Positions 17,871 through 25,805 of a stretch of 64,000 nt of DNA are shown here, one piece after another. The position numbers were made by a program, and so were the translations under genes. The first letter of the stretch is position 1. The number at the start of each line of letters is the position of its first letter. Under the pieces are notes generated by a model. That model saw only the letters and a program-made list of their open reading frames with translations, had not been told where the DNA came from and did not search any database. This DNA is from Bradyrhizobium erythrophlei. Lineage in GTDB: Bacteria > Pseudomonadota > Alphaproteobacteria > Rhizobiales > Xanthobacteraceae. Location: NCBI GenBank assembly GCA_900129675.1, contig FSRD01000003.1:744001-808000 (forward strand), given 5' to 3'.

Positions 17871-18671
17871 TTAATCAGAAGCTTGGCCCCGCATCTCCTC
17901 CAGAACATTTGGAAGACAGACGACGATCTGCGACCGCTTGGTCAGCACGATTCGCTTCTCCTGCATGCGCTTCAGGCTGATCGTGACCCATTGCCGGGTC
18001 GCGCCCACCATGTGCGCGAGGTCGGCATGGGTGAAAGCCGCGGCGATCACCGTTCCGTCGGGATCTTCGACGCCGTAGAGATCCATCAGGTGCAACAGCA
18101 GGTGCGCGAGCCGCTGGGTAATGGAACGGGTTCCCAGCATCTGCGCCAGCGCGGAATAGCATTTGCCCTTGAAGGCAAGCCCCTCGATCAAGCCGATGGC
18201 AAGGCTCGGAATTTCGCCCGCGAGCGTGCGCAGTTCCTTGCCCGGCAACTGCACGACGCTGCAATTGCTGGACGCAATGCCGGACCATTGATGAATGCCG
18301 TGGTCGAATACCTCCGGCCCGCCGACGAAATTACCGGCATGCCAATAGGCCAGCGTGATCTCGCGCCCGGCCGGCGAGGAATAGAACACCCGGATTCGGC
18401 CGCTTTCGATCAGGAAAATGCCGTCGTGTTTCGCGCCCTGGCTGAACAGCGTCTGTCCGCGGTTGAGGACCTTCCGGTGTCCTTGTTTGAGAACGGTTTC
18501 CCGCTCGCGCAGCGTCAGTTTCTCCATCAGGGAGGGCGGACCGCCGATCGATTGCTGGTTCTCGGTCAAGAGCAGGGACGAACCCGATTTCGCCCTGGTC
18601 GCCGCGGCCGAAGGCGGGCTTCCGCCCACCGGGTTTGTAGCCTGCAGCAACATTGCCGGTCTCCAGATCAT
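17871..18671 (-). CDS. CRP/FNR-family transcriptional regulator
   Basis: A regulator of up to 266 residues. The cyclic-nucleotide-binding-like barrel spans about residues 48-165 (LFSQGAKHDGIFLIESGRIRVFYSSPAGREITLAYW). The C-terminal winged helix contains FTHADLAHMVGATRQWVTISLKRMQEKRIV. The N-terminal cysteine set of true FNR proteins is absent, so it does not look like an Fe-S oxygen sensor. Start candidates are 18671 and 18653. A palindrome overlaps the first start. It lies between the ABC importer and the AprA-like operon and probably controls one or both. Confidence 0.87.
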   Translation of the reverse strand: MIWRPAMLLQATNPVGGSPPSAAATRAKSGSSLLLTENQQSIGGPPSLMEKLTLRERETVLKQGHRKVLNRGQTLFSQGAKHDGIFLIESGRIRVFYSSPAGREITLAYWHAGNFVGGPEVFDHGIHQWSGIASSNCSVVQLPGKELRTLAGEIPSLAIGLIEGLAFKGKCYSALAQMLGTRSITQRLAHLLLHLMDLYGVEDPDGTVIAAAFTHADLAHMVGATRQWVTISLKRMQEKRIVLTKRSQIVVCLPNVLEEMRGQASD

Positions 18672-18681
18672 TTAACTGATC
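18666..18681. promoter_or_regulatory. Palindrome at the CRP/FNR start
   Basis: GATCA-N6-TGATC spans 18666-18681 over the first start codon of the CRP/FNR gene. More GATCA/TGATC-like words occur up to 18752. This could be an autoregulatory site; if so, translation should begin at 18653. The binding assignment is inference. Confidence 0.3.
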
Positions 18682-18743
18682 TGAAAAGCAGCAATCTTCG
18701 TGCCAGATTGAATCAGGGCGCGAGACCCAAAAGATCAATAAAA

Positions 18744-19049
18744 TCAGTGATCAGTCAGACTCGCCAGATAACTCTTGGGGTAGATTCCGCGATTGTGCCC
18801 ATCCGAGAAGCAGATATTCAGGCCGTAGCCGAGGTCGGCGACTTCCACGATCGCGATCCCCGGGAAGTGCTCCGGAAAGCGCTCGTCGAAGCGGGCGCGG
18901 GTGCAATGGGCGCATTTGCAGAACAGCCGGAGCTTCTCCGCGCTCAGCGTGGTGCAGGATCCGTCGGCTGCGATCATGGAGAGCGCGGCGAGATCGGCGC
19001 TCACCTCGCAGGTGAATGAGTCGGTCGCTAGCGGTGCCGTCATCGACAT
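18744..19049 (-). CDS. DUF971-domain protein
   Basis: A 101-residue protein of the DUF971 (GBBH-like N-terminal) family, with LRLFCKCAHCTRARFDE containing a C-x-C-x2-C group that could bind zinc or iron, and the conserved end YGLNICFSDGHNRGIYPKSYL. In the longer gamma-butyrobetaine hydroxylases this domain is N-terminal; stand-alone copies often accompany Fe-S proteins. The start at 19049 is chosen because GAGGG precedes it at 8 bases. The gene diverges from the AprA-like operon. Confidence 0.82.
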   Translation of the reverse strand: MSMTAPLATDSFTCEVSADLAALSMIAADGSCTTLSAEKLRLFCKCAHCTRARFDERFPEHFPGIAIVEVADLGYGLNICFSDGHNRGIYPKSYLASLTDH

Positions 19050-19439
19050 CTGAATATCCCTCGCGCAGTTGACGTTATGTTGCGGCCGATGGCGTGGATA
19101 GCAACTAATTGCCGGTGAGCGCGCGAGACGCAGCACGAACATGCTGCATCACCGATGTTTTAGATGATCGCGCGACTTTAGATGATCGCCTCACGCTCAC
19201 CTTCACAAATTTGGAAACTAATCGACCAGGAATATAAGTCCGGCGTTGTGCGACTTTGGTTTCTCTCCGAACGTTCCATCAACGCGTTTGCCTGTTTGTT
19301 GATCATGAAGCTGACTTCGATTTCGGCAAACGGGCCAAACATTGGCATTCTCTCTCCGGCGACAACTAATTGCTATCGCCGGAGGAGCAACTGAACAAAT
19401 CTGCTGACGACGGCGGCGACTGCGCCGAACCAGGAGCGA
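19050..19439. promoter_or_regulatory. Divergent control region with 13-bp direct repeats
   Basis: This 390-base gap separates the DUF971 gene and the AprA-like operon. TTTAGATGATCGC occurs twice, at 19159-19171 and 19177-19189, an 18-base period. No gene is visible. The repeats are candidate operator half-sites, perhaps for the nearby CRP/FNR protein, though they are direct rather than inverted. Confidence 0.4.
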
Positions 19440-21185
19440 ATGATGGCAATGGATGAAATCGTCGACGGGCTTTCGGAAGTTTCCTGCGATGTGCTTGTGA
19501 TCGGCGGCGGCACCGCCGGGCCGATGGCCGCGTTGAAAGCAAAACTGAAAAATCCCAAGGCGAATGTCGTTCTGCTCGAGAAAGCCAACGTCAAGCGGTC
19601 CGGCGCCATCTCGATGGGCATGGACGGGCTGAACAACGCCGTCATTCCCGGCTACGCGACGCCGGAGCAATACACCAAGGAAATCACCATCGCCAACGAC
19701 GGCATCGTCGATCAGAAGGCGGTCTATAAATACGCGCAGAACTGCTACAACATCATCGAAGAGCTCGACAGCTTCGGCATCCGTTTCCTGAAGAACGAAA
19801 ACGGCGACTACGCGGTCAAGAAGGTGCATCACATCGGCACCTATGTGCTTCCAATGCCGAACGGCGAGACCGTGAAGAAGGCGCTCTACCGCCAGCTCCG
19901 TCGGGCGCGGATCCTGATTTCGAACCGCTACATGGCGACACGTCTGCTGACGGCGAGCGATGGACGCGTCGCCGGCGCCATCAGCGTCAACACCCGCACC
20001 GCTGAAATCCTGGTCATCAAGGCCAAGTCCGTGATTCTCTGCATGGGTGCTGCGGGACGTCTCGGCCTGCCGACGTCGGGCTACATGTTCGGCACCTACG
20101 AGAACGCCGCCAATTCAGGTGACGGTTACGCGATGGCCTATCATGCCGGTGCAGCGTTAGCGAACCTCGAATGTTTCCAGATCAATCCGCTGATCAAGGA
20201 TTACAACGGGCCGGCCTGCGCCTATGTCGCGGGTCCCTTCGGCGCGTTCACGGCGAATAACGAGGGATCGCGATTCATCGAATGCGACTACTGGTCGGGC
20301 CAGATGATGCTCGAATTCTACAACGAGCTGTTGTCAGGCAAGGGGCCGGTATTCCTGCAGCTCAAGCATCTGCATCCGAACACGATCGAGGAAATCGAAT
20401 CCACCTTGCACAAGGTCGAGCGGCCGACGCGCGGCCTGTTCCAGAAGGGGCGGGGCACCGACTATCGAACCGAATCGATCGAGATGCACATCTCCGAGAT
20501 CGGGTTCTGCTCGGGACATAGCGCGTCGGGCGTGTTCGTCGACGATTTCGCACGCACCACCGTGCCCGGCCTTTATGCCGCTGGCGACATGGCCAGCGTA
20601 CCGCACAATTACATGCTCGGCGCCTTCACCAACGGCTCGGTCGCCGGCATCGACGCGATGGAGTTCGCCGACAACCACGATTTTGCCGAGTTCGATGCCG
20701 CGGACGTCGCCATGGAGCGCGACCGCGTGATGGCGCCGACCAGGCGCGAGGACGGCATTCCGCCGAACCAGATCGAATACAAGGCCCGTCGCCTGGTGAA
20801 TGATTATTTGCAGCCGCCGAAGGTCACGCGCAAGTTCGAGCTGGGCCAGCGCCGCCTTGCGGAAGTTCGCGAGGATATGGAGCAGCGCATGATCGCGCGC
20901 AATTCGCACGAACTGCTGCGCGCGCTGGAAACCCAGTCGATCCTCGATTGCGCCGACATGGCCGCCCACGCCTCGCTGTATCGCGAGGAGAGCCGCTGGG
21001 GCCTCTATCACCTCCGGACCGATTTCCCGGAGAAGGACAACGAGAACTGGTTCTGCCACACGCTGCTCAGCAAGCAGGACGGCAAAATGACCAGCGAGAA
21101 GCGGGATGTGGAGCCCTATGTGGTTCCGATCGCCGACGACGAGAAGGATCTCTACGACAAGCAACGCATCCGTGCCAGCGCGTAA
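19440..21185 (+). CDS. AprA-like FAD-dependent flavoprotein (adenylylsulfate reductase/fumarate reductase family)
   Basis: A 581-residue flavoprotein. The FAD-binding motif is CDVLVIGGGTAGPMAALKA near residue 17. The segments RSGAISMGMDGLNN, CMGAAGRLGLPTSGYMFGTYENAANSGDGYAMAYHAGA and PGLYAAGDMASVPHNYMLGAFTNG resemble the alpha subunit of adenylylsulfate reductase more than succinate dehydrogenase. It probably forms a complex with the 77-residue ferredoxin encoded next. The start has GGAGCGA before ATG ATG. There is no signal peptide, so it is cytoplasmic. Whether it really reduces or makes adenylylsulfate is doubtful; no sat or qmo genes are present here. Confidence 0.85.
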   Translation: MMAMDEIVDGLSEVSCDVLVIGGGTAGPMAALKAKLKNPKANVVLLEKANVKRSGAISMGMDGLNNAVIPGYATPEQYTKEITIANDGIVDQKAVYKYAQNCYNIIEELDSFGIRFLKNENGDYAVKKVHHIGTYVLPMPNGETVKKALYRQLRRARILISNRYMATRLLTASDGRVAGAISVNTRTAEILVIKAKSVILCMGAAGRLGLPTSGYMFGTYENAANSGDGYAMAYHAGAALANLECFQINPLIKDYNGPACAYVAGPFGAFTANNEGSRFIECDYWSGQMMLEFYNELLSGKGPVFLQLKHLHPNTIEEIESTLHKVERPTRGLFQKGRGTDYRTESIEMHISEIGFCSGHSASGVFVDDFARTTVPGLYAAGDMASVPHNYMLGAFTNGSVAGIDAMEFADNHDFAEFDAADVAMERDRVMAPTRREDGIPPNQIEYKARRLVNDYLQPPKVTRKFELGQRRLAEVREDMEQRMIARNSHELLRALETQSILDCADMAAHASLYREESRWGLYHLRTDFPEKDNENWFCHTLLSKQDGKMTSEKRDVEPYVVPIADDEKDLYDKQRIRASA

Positions 21186-21219
21186 CCGCCCTGCAACGAA
21201 GCAACAGGAGATTTAACAC

Positions 21220-21453
21220 ATGCCTCTCGCCAGTTATCAGACCTCGGTGCCGGTCGTCGTCGACGATGCCAAATGCATCGCGGACAAGGGCTGCACCGTC
21301 TGCGTCGACGTCTGTCCGCTCGACGTGCTGCGTATCAGCGACATGACCGGAAAGGCCTACATGGCCTACGACGAGTGCTGGTATTGCATGCCGTGCGAGG
21401 CCGATTGCCCGACCGGCGCCGTCACCGTCAACATTCCCTACCTTCTGAGGTAA
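21220..21453 (+). CDS. AprB-like 2x[4Fe-4S] ferredoxin
   Basis: A 77-residue iron-sulfur protein with two clusters of cysteines: C-x5-C-x2-C-x3-CP (residues about 19-32) and C-x2-C-x2-C-x3-CP (about 52-63). The insertion in the first motif and the aromatic CWYCMPC in the second resemble AprB-type subunits. A short start (MPLASYQTSVPVVVDDAKC) lacks any export signal. It lies 34 bases after the AprA-like gene and 2 bases before the HEAT-repeat gene, so one operon is likely. Confidence 0.9.
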   Translation: MPLASYQTSVPVVVDDAKCIADKGCTVCVDVCPLDVLRISDMTGKAYMAYDECWYCMPCEADCPTGAVTVNIPYLLR

Positions 21454-21455
21454 CC

Positions 21456-22433
21456 ATGTCGGGCCCTTTCGAATCCTACGACGATCTCGAAGACGCCGAT
21501 GAGCGCCTTCAGGCCGCGGACCCGGCCGAACGTCGCGTCGCCATCATCGCGCTCGGCCATTCCGGGGATCCCGCCGCGGTCGGACATCTCGCCAATATGG
21601 TCTCCGACCCCGACGGCGGCGTGCGTCAGCAGGTGGCGATGGCGCTCGGGGAATTCGACGGGCCGGAATCCGCGGCGGCCTTGGTGAAACTGCTGGTCGA
21701 TCCGGAGCAGGCGGTGGCATCGGCAGCGGCCGACAGCATGGCCGAGTTCAAGGATCCGGCATGCGCCGACGCGATATTGCCGCTGGTCAAGCACGGCCAC
21801 GCCTTCGTCCGCATGGGCGCGCTGCGGGCGCTGAAGGAATTGCGGCGCAAGGACACGCTTAAGCCCGCGCTCGAAGCGCTCAGGGACAGCGATGCCGCGG
21901 TCCGCGTGCAGGCGATCGGCGTCATCGGCTTCCTGAAGCTCGAAGAGTCCATTCCCGCGCTCACGGCTTCCACCGGCGATTCCGATTCCCATGTCCGGCG
22001 GGCGGCGGTCAGCGCGCTGGCGTTTTCGCAGATGAAGCCCGCGGCTGAATCGATCACCCGCACGCTGGGGGATGACGACTGGATGGTCCGCGAGATGGCG
22101 GCGGAGACGCTTGGCCAGAATGCCAACGGTTCGGTGGCGGCGGATCAGTTGATGGCCGCGCTGGCGGACGATTTCTGGCAGGTGCGGCTGAAGGCGATCC
22201 GAAGCCTCGGCAAGATGAAGATCGAGCGGGCGGTCCATCCGATCGGCAAATGCATAACCCATGAGCAGGCCAATCTGCGCAAGGAAGCGGCCGCGGCACT
22301 GGGCGAGATTGCCGATGCAGCGGCGGAACCGTATCTCGCGCTCGTGGTCAATGATCCCGATCCCGAAGTCAGGAAGAACGCGCGTTGGGGGCTGCAGCGG
22401 ATCGCCGCCAGCAAGGCGAAATCAGGCGCGTAG
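21456..22433 (+). CDS. HEAT-repeat protein
   Basis: A 325-residue alpha-helical solenoid composed of about nine HEAT/PBS-lyase-type repeats (units such as DPAERRVAIIALGHSGDPAA, DSHVRRAAVSALAFSQM, DFWQVRLKAIRSLGKM, DPDPEVRKNARWGLQRIA). Such proteins are scaffolds or act in cofactor attachment. No signal peptide. ATG at 21456 is two bases after the ferredoxin stop. Its placement between two ferredoxin genes suggests a scaffold for assembling the electron-transfer complex; that is inference. Confidence 0.9.
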   Translation: MSGPFESYDDLEDADERLQAADPAERRVAIIALGHSGDPAAVGHLANMVSDPDGGVRQQVAMALGEFDGPESAAALVKLLVDPEQAVASAAADSMAEFKDPACADAILPLVKHGHAFVRMGALRALKELRRKDTLKPALEALRDSDAAVRVQAIGVIGFLKLEESIPALTASTGDSDSHVRRAAVSALAFSQMKPAAESITRTLGDDDWMVREMAAETLGQNANGSVAADQLMAALADDFWQVRLKAIRSLGKMKIERAVHPIGKCITHEQANLRKEAAAALGEIADAAAEPYLALVVNDPDPEVRKNARWGLQRIAASKAKSGA

Positions 22434-22476
22434 TCGCCTCGCGGATTTCTTGAGCCGCAATAGTCCGGAGCGTCAG

Positions 22477-22812
22477 ATGACGTATGTCGTCACCGAAGCC
22501 TGCATCAAGTGCAAATACACCGACTGCGTCGAGGTGTGCCCCGTCGATTGTTTCTACGAGGGGGACAACATGCTGGTGATACACCCCGACGAGTGCATCG
22601 ATTGCGGCGTTTGTGAACCCGAATGTCCGGCAGATGCGATCAAGCCCGACACCGAGCCGGGCCTGGAAAAATGGCGGGCGCTGAACGCCAGATTTGCCGT
22701 GGTCTGGCCCAATATCTCCGACAAGAAAGAGGCGCTCTCCGACGCCGAGGAGTTTGAAGGCGTGGAAGGCAAGTTCGAAAAGTTCTTTAGCGAGGCCGCG
22801 GGTTCGCAGTGA
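22477..22812 (+). CDS. fdxA: 7Fe ferredoxin (FdxA type)
   Basis: A 111-residue ferredoxin with the MTYVVTEACIKCKYTDCVEVCPVDCFYEG start, a [3Fe-4S]-type first site, and a [4Fe-4S] site in CIDCGVCEPECPADAI. The long C-terminal tail (KWRALNARFAVVWPNISDKKE) is typical of FdxA. It probably passes electrons to or from the AprA-like flavoprotein encoded upstream. It starts 43 bases after the HEAT gene and ends the rightward operon. FdxA genes are also found alone in alphaproteobacteria, so a general role is possible. Confidence 0.92.
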   Translation: MTYVVTEACIKCKYTDCVEVCPVDCFYEGDNMLVIHPDECIDCGVCEPECPADAIKPDTEPGLEKWRALNARFAVVWPNISDKKEALSDAEEFEGVEGKFEKFFSEAAGSQ

Positions 22813-23287
22813 AATCGCCACGTTACGGATCGTGAAAGACAAACCGGAAAGCTGAGCGCTTCGATATCACCCGCCCGACGATTGGTGCCGGAAAATGAGC
22901 CTCATGGGTGCTAATGCCAAAGACGGGTGGGGCGCCCGTCTGACACGGTGGCGCACGAAGCGCGTCGACGTTAACGTTCCGACGCTTAAAAGGTTCCACA
23001 AATCCCGACGGATACGCATTCGGGCCGCGCCTTCCTGTCACGCGCGGCACATGCATTCGGGCTTGATCTGCGAAATGTGCATGAGTAATTTTCTGCAGTC
23101 ATGATTTGATTGGAGCGGAATTCGCATTCTTGCTAAGGTTGTAGAAGAGGAAAATTGCAGTTCGCGTGACAAAAATCGTCTGTTGCCTCTTTTTGGCCGA
23201 GTTCGACCGTTCAGCTTGAGTCACATCTAAATCCGGTCACGCACTGCAGCATCGACCGCAGGCATCAGTGCAGAACGCGAGACGCCA
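22813..23287. other. Intergenic region before the Rieske/PQQ dehydrogenase operon
   Basis: 475 bases without a credible gene; the short frames read have no protein character. The AT-richer part at 23100-23170 is the likely promoter zone of the Rieske-PQQ dehydrogenase pair. No terminator for fdxA stands out. Confidence 0.3.
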
Positions 23288-23881
23288 ATGTCATCGTCTT
23301 CTGATCAGACACGGCGCACAGTAATCATGGCGGTGCTCGCCACGGCGGCAGGCGCGGCAGCGTGCCCCTCGGCCCGTGCCGACGACGATCAGCCCGGCAG
23401 CGACGAGCGACCTCAAAAGGCCGACGTCCTGGTTTTCGCCGAAGGCGAACGTGCCGGCGAAATCATCAAGCCGGAGGATCTGAAGCTCGACGGTCCGCCG
23501 GTACGCGCCTGGCCAAAGGATCCAAAAACCTCGGTCGTCCGGAAGGGTTCCCGGTTGAACGAGGTGCTGATCATCAGGCTCGATCCGGCCGAACTCGATG
23601 ACGAGACCCGCGCGCGGTTTGCCGACGGCATCGTCGCGTATTCGGATACGTGCACCCACGCCGGATGTCCCATCACCGCCTGGGTGAAGGGCGCGACGGG
23701 CGACAAGAACGTTTTCAAATGCTTCTGTCACAATTCCGAATTTGATCCGCGACAAGGCGCGCAAGTCGTGTTCGGACCGGCGACGCGGCGGCTGGCTGCG
23801 CTTCCGCTGACGACAGCCGATGGTTCCCTCACGGTAGCTGCAACATTTGTTGGAAAGGTAGGGGTACAGCAGCCGGGTTGA
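23288..23881 (+). CDS. Periplasmic Rieske [2Fe-2S] protein
   Basis: A 197-residue protein with a Tat-like N-terminus (TRRTVIMAVLATAAGAAA). The Rieske ligands are CTHAGC (about residues 118-123) and CFCHNSEF (about 144-151). The cysteines expected for the disulfide in these loops are present. It would transfer electrons in the periplasm. It lies 66 bases before a PQQ dehydrogenase gene, in the position usually taken by a cytochrome c, so it may be the electron acceptor of that enzyme. It resembles the soluble arsenite-oxidase-like or bc1-type Rieske group only at the level of the motif. Confidence 0.88.
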   Translation: MSSSSDQTRRTVIMAVLATAAGAAACPSARADDDQPGSDERPQKADVLVFAEGERAGEIIKPEDLKLDGPPVRAWPKDPKTSVVRKGSRLNEVLIIRLDPAELDDETRARFADGIVAYSDTCTHAGCPITAWVKGATGDKNVFKCFCHNSEFDPRQGAQVVFGPATRRLAALPLTTADGSLTVAATFVGKVGVQQPG

Positions 23882-23947
23882 CGGCAGCCCGGGTGGATTC
23901 CGCGCAACACTGAAACAAAGTCAAAAACAAACAGGGAGGTAGCGTCC

Positions 23948-25678
23948 ATGACCACGAAGCAATGGCTATTGTCTGGCACCGTCGCGTTCACATGCCTTGT
24001 CTCAACCGCCGCCGGCGCCGGTCCGATCGAGAATTACAGCCCGGTGACGTCGGCCCGTCTCGAAAATCCTGAACCCGGCAACTGGATGCTCTATCGCCGG
24101 ACCTATGACGGGCAGGGCTACAGCCCGCTCGACCAGATCAACACCACCAACGTCAAAAACATGACGCCGGTATGGACCTTCTCGACCGGGGTGGTCGAAG
24201 GCCATGAGGCGCCGCCGATCGTCAACAATGGCGTGATGTTCGTCGCGACCCCGATGGGGCAGGTGATCGCCATCAACGCCAAGACCGGCGACGAGTACTG
24301 GCGCTACAAACGCCAGCTTCCCGACGACCTCTTTCAATTGCATCCGACCAGCCGCGGCGTCGGCCTGTGGCAGGACAAGCTGTATCTGGCTACGACGGAC
24401 GATCATGTCGTGGCACTCGATGCCAAAACCGGCAAGGTGCTATGGGACACCAAGGTTCAGGATTACAAGAAGGGGCAGTACCTGACCCTGATGCCGCTGA
24501 TCGTCGACGGCAAGGTCATCGTCGGCGGTTCCGGCGGCGAATTCGGCGTACGCGGCTATGTCGTTGCGTTCGATGCCAATGACGGCAAGGAACTGTGGCG
24601 GACCTTCACCATTCCCGGCGAAGGCGAGCCCGGCCACGACACCTGGAGCGGCGACGACTGGAAAACGGGTGGCGGATCGGCGTGGATGACGGGCAATTAC
24701 GATACCGACACCAAGACCATCTACTGGGGCGTCGGAAACGCCGCACCCTGGCCAGGCTCAACGCATCCGGGCGACAACCTCTACACCAGCTCGGTGCTTG
24801 GACTGGATCCCAACACCGGCAAGATCAAGGCCTACCACCAGTACCATCAAAACGATTCCTGGGACTGGGACGAGGTGGAGGCGCCGATGCTGATCGACCT
24901 GCAAAGGGATGGCCGCTCCTTCAAGAGCCTCATTCATCCCGGACGTGACGCGATCTTCTGGGTGCTCGAGCGCCAGGCGGACAAAATCAACTATGTTGCT
25001 GGCTGGCCCTTCGTTCAAACCGATGTCTGGAAAGGCATCGAGGCCGAGACCGGCAAGCCGATCGTCGATCCCGCGCATAAGCCGGTCATGGGTACGCGGA
25101 TCGAGTTCTGCCCGTCATTGTGGGGCGGCAAGGATTGGCCGTCGGCGGCCTATAGCCCGAAGACCCGCTTCGTCTACGTTCCCGCCAACGATAATTTCTG
25201 CGGCGGCTTTACCGGCGAGAAGGTGCCGCTGGTTCCCGGCCAACTTTGGCTTGGGACCAAGCCGGAGGATATCGGCCTGAAGGTGAAGCCCGGCGCGGAT
25301 CACTACGGTGAACTGCAGGCATGGGATCCGGCGACCGGAAAGAAGGTCTGGCAACAGAACTACCCCAAATCGCAGCTGTTCGGTTCGGTGACGGCGACCG
25401 CCGGCGATCTCGTTCTGGTCGGTGGCACCAACGACCGGATGTTCCGCGCCTATCATGCCAAGACCGGCGAATTGCTGTGGGAGCAGAAGACCAACTCCGG
25501 AATCATGGGCATGCCGGTCGCCTATGAGGTGGACGGCACGGAATACATCGCGGTCCAGTCGGGCTGGGGTGTCGACGCACAGCGTATCCAGGACGCATTG
25601 GCGACCACCAATAATATCGGCGTCGAGAATAACGTGCCGCAAGGCGGCGTCGTCTGGGTGTTCGCGGTCAAGAAGTAG
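23948..25678 (+). CDS. PQQ-dependent alcohol dehydrogenase, lanthanide-type signature, lacking the vicinal disulfide
   Basis: A 576-residue periplasmic quinoprotein with signal peptide (STAAGAG) and eight-bladed propeller tryptophan repeats. SWDWDEVE at about 304-311 has the catalytic Asp306 and a second Asp308, which in this family binds the lanthanide. Other metal-site residues are visible: Glu198 in GGEFG and Asn264 in GVGN. The adjacent Cys-Cys pair typical of methanol and ethanol dehydrogenases is replaced by LHPTSRG near residue 131. A good ribosome-binding site (GGGAGG) precedes the ATG. It pairs with the Rieske protein upstream; no cytochrome c lies beside it. Substrate unknown; a methanol/ethanol-family alcohol or aldehyde is likely. 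Confidence 0.9.
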   Translation: MTTKQWLLSGTVAFTCLVSTAAGAGPIENYSPVTSARLENPEPGNWMLYRRTYDGQGYSPLDQINTTNVKNMTPVWTFSTGVVEGHEAPPIVNNGVMFVATPMGQVIAINAKTGDEYWRYKRQLPDDLFQLHPTSRGVGLWQDKLYLATTDDHVVALDAKTGKVLWDTKVQDYKKGQYLTLMPLIVDGKVIVGGSGGEFGVRGYVVAFDANDGKELWRTFTIPGEGEPGHDTWSGDDWKTGGGSAWMTGNYDTDTKTIYWGVGNAAPWPGSTHPGDNLYTSSVLGLDPNTGKIKAYHQYHQNDSWDWDEVEAPMLIDLQRDGRSFKSLIHPGRDAIFWVLERQADKINYVAGWPFVQTDVWKGIEAETGKPIVDPAHKPVMGTRIEFCPSLWGGKDWPSAAYSPKTRFVYVPANDNFCGGFTGEKVPLVPGQLWLGTKPEDIGLKVKPGADHYGELQAWDPATGKKVWQQNYPKSQLFGSVTATAGDLVLVGGTNDRMFRAYHAKTGELLWEQKTNSGIMGMPVAYEVDGTEYIAVQSGWGVDAQRIQDALATTNNIGVENNVPQGGVVWVFAVKK

Positions 25679-25735
25679 TCGGCGGATCGAACCTGCGGAT
25701 CGAACCTGCCCTGGGGTAGGAGCCAAGGCGGAAAG

Positions 25736-25772
25736 AAAAGGGCGGCGGACAAGATGTTCGCCGCCCTTTTTT
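25736..25772. terminator. Intrinsic terminator, bidirectional
   Basis: AAAAGGGCGGCG (25736-25747) pairs with CGCCGCCCTTTT (25759-25770), followed by more T. The A-run on the other side makes it usable in both directions. It lies between the convergent PQQ dehydrogenase and molybdenum hydroxylase genes. Confidence 0.85.
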
Positions 25773-25805
25773 GTTTGACGCGCCTTGCTAGCGCTCGATC
25801 CCGTC

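Noticed and set aside
19440..22812. A classical dissimilatory sulfate reduction or sulfur oxidation operon
   Set aside because: The flavoprotein and ferredoxin resemble AprAB, but sat, qmo, apr membrane anchor or dsr genes are absent here, so the pathway name is not justified.
22813..23287. Short frames on both strands between fdxA and the Rieske gene
   Set aside because: No ribosome-binding site, no hydrophobic or domain pattern, and compositions typical of out-of-frame translation.
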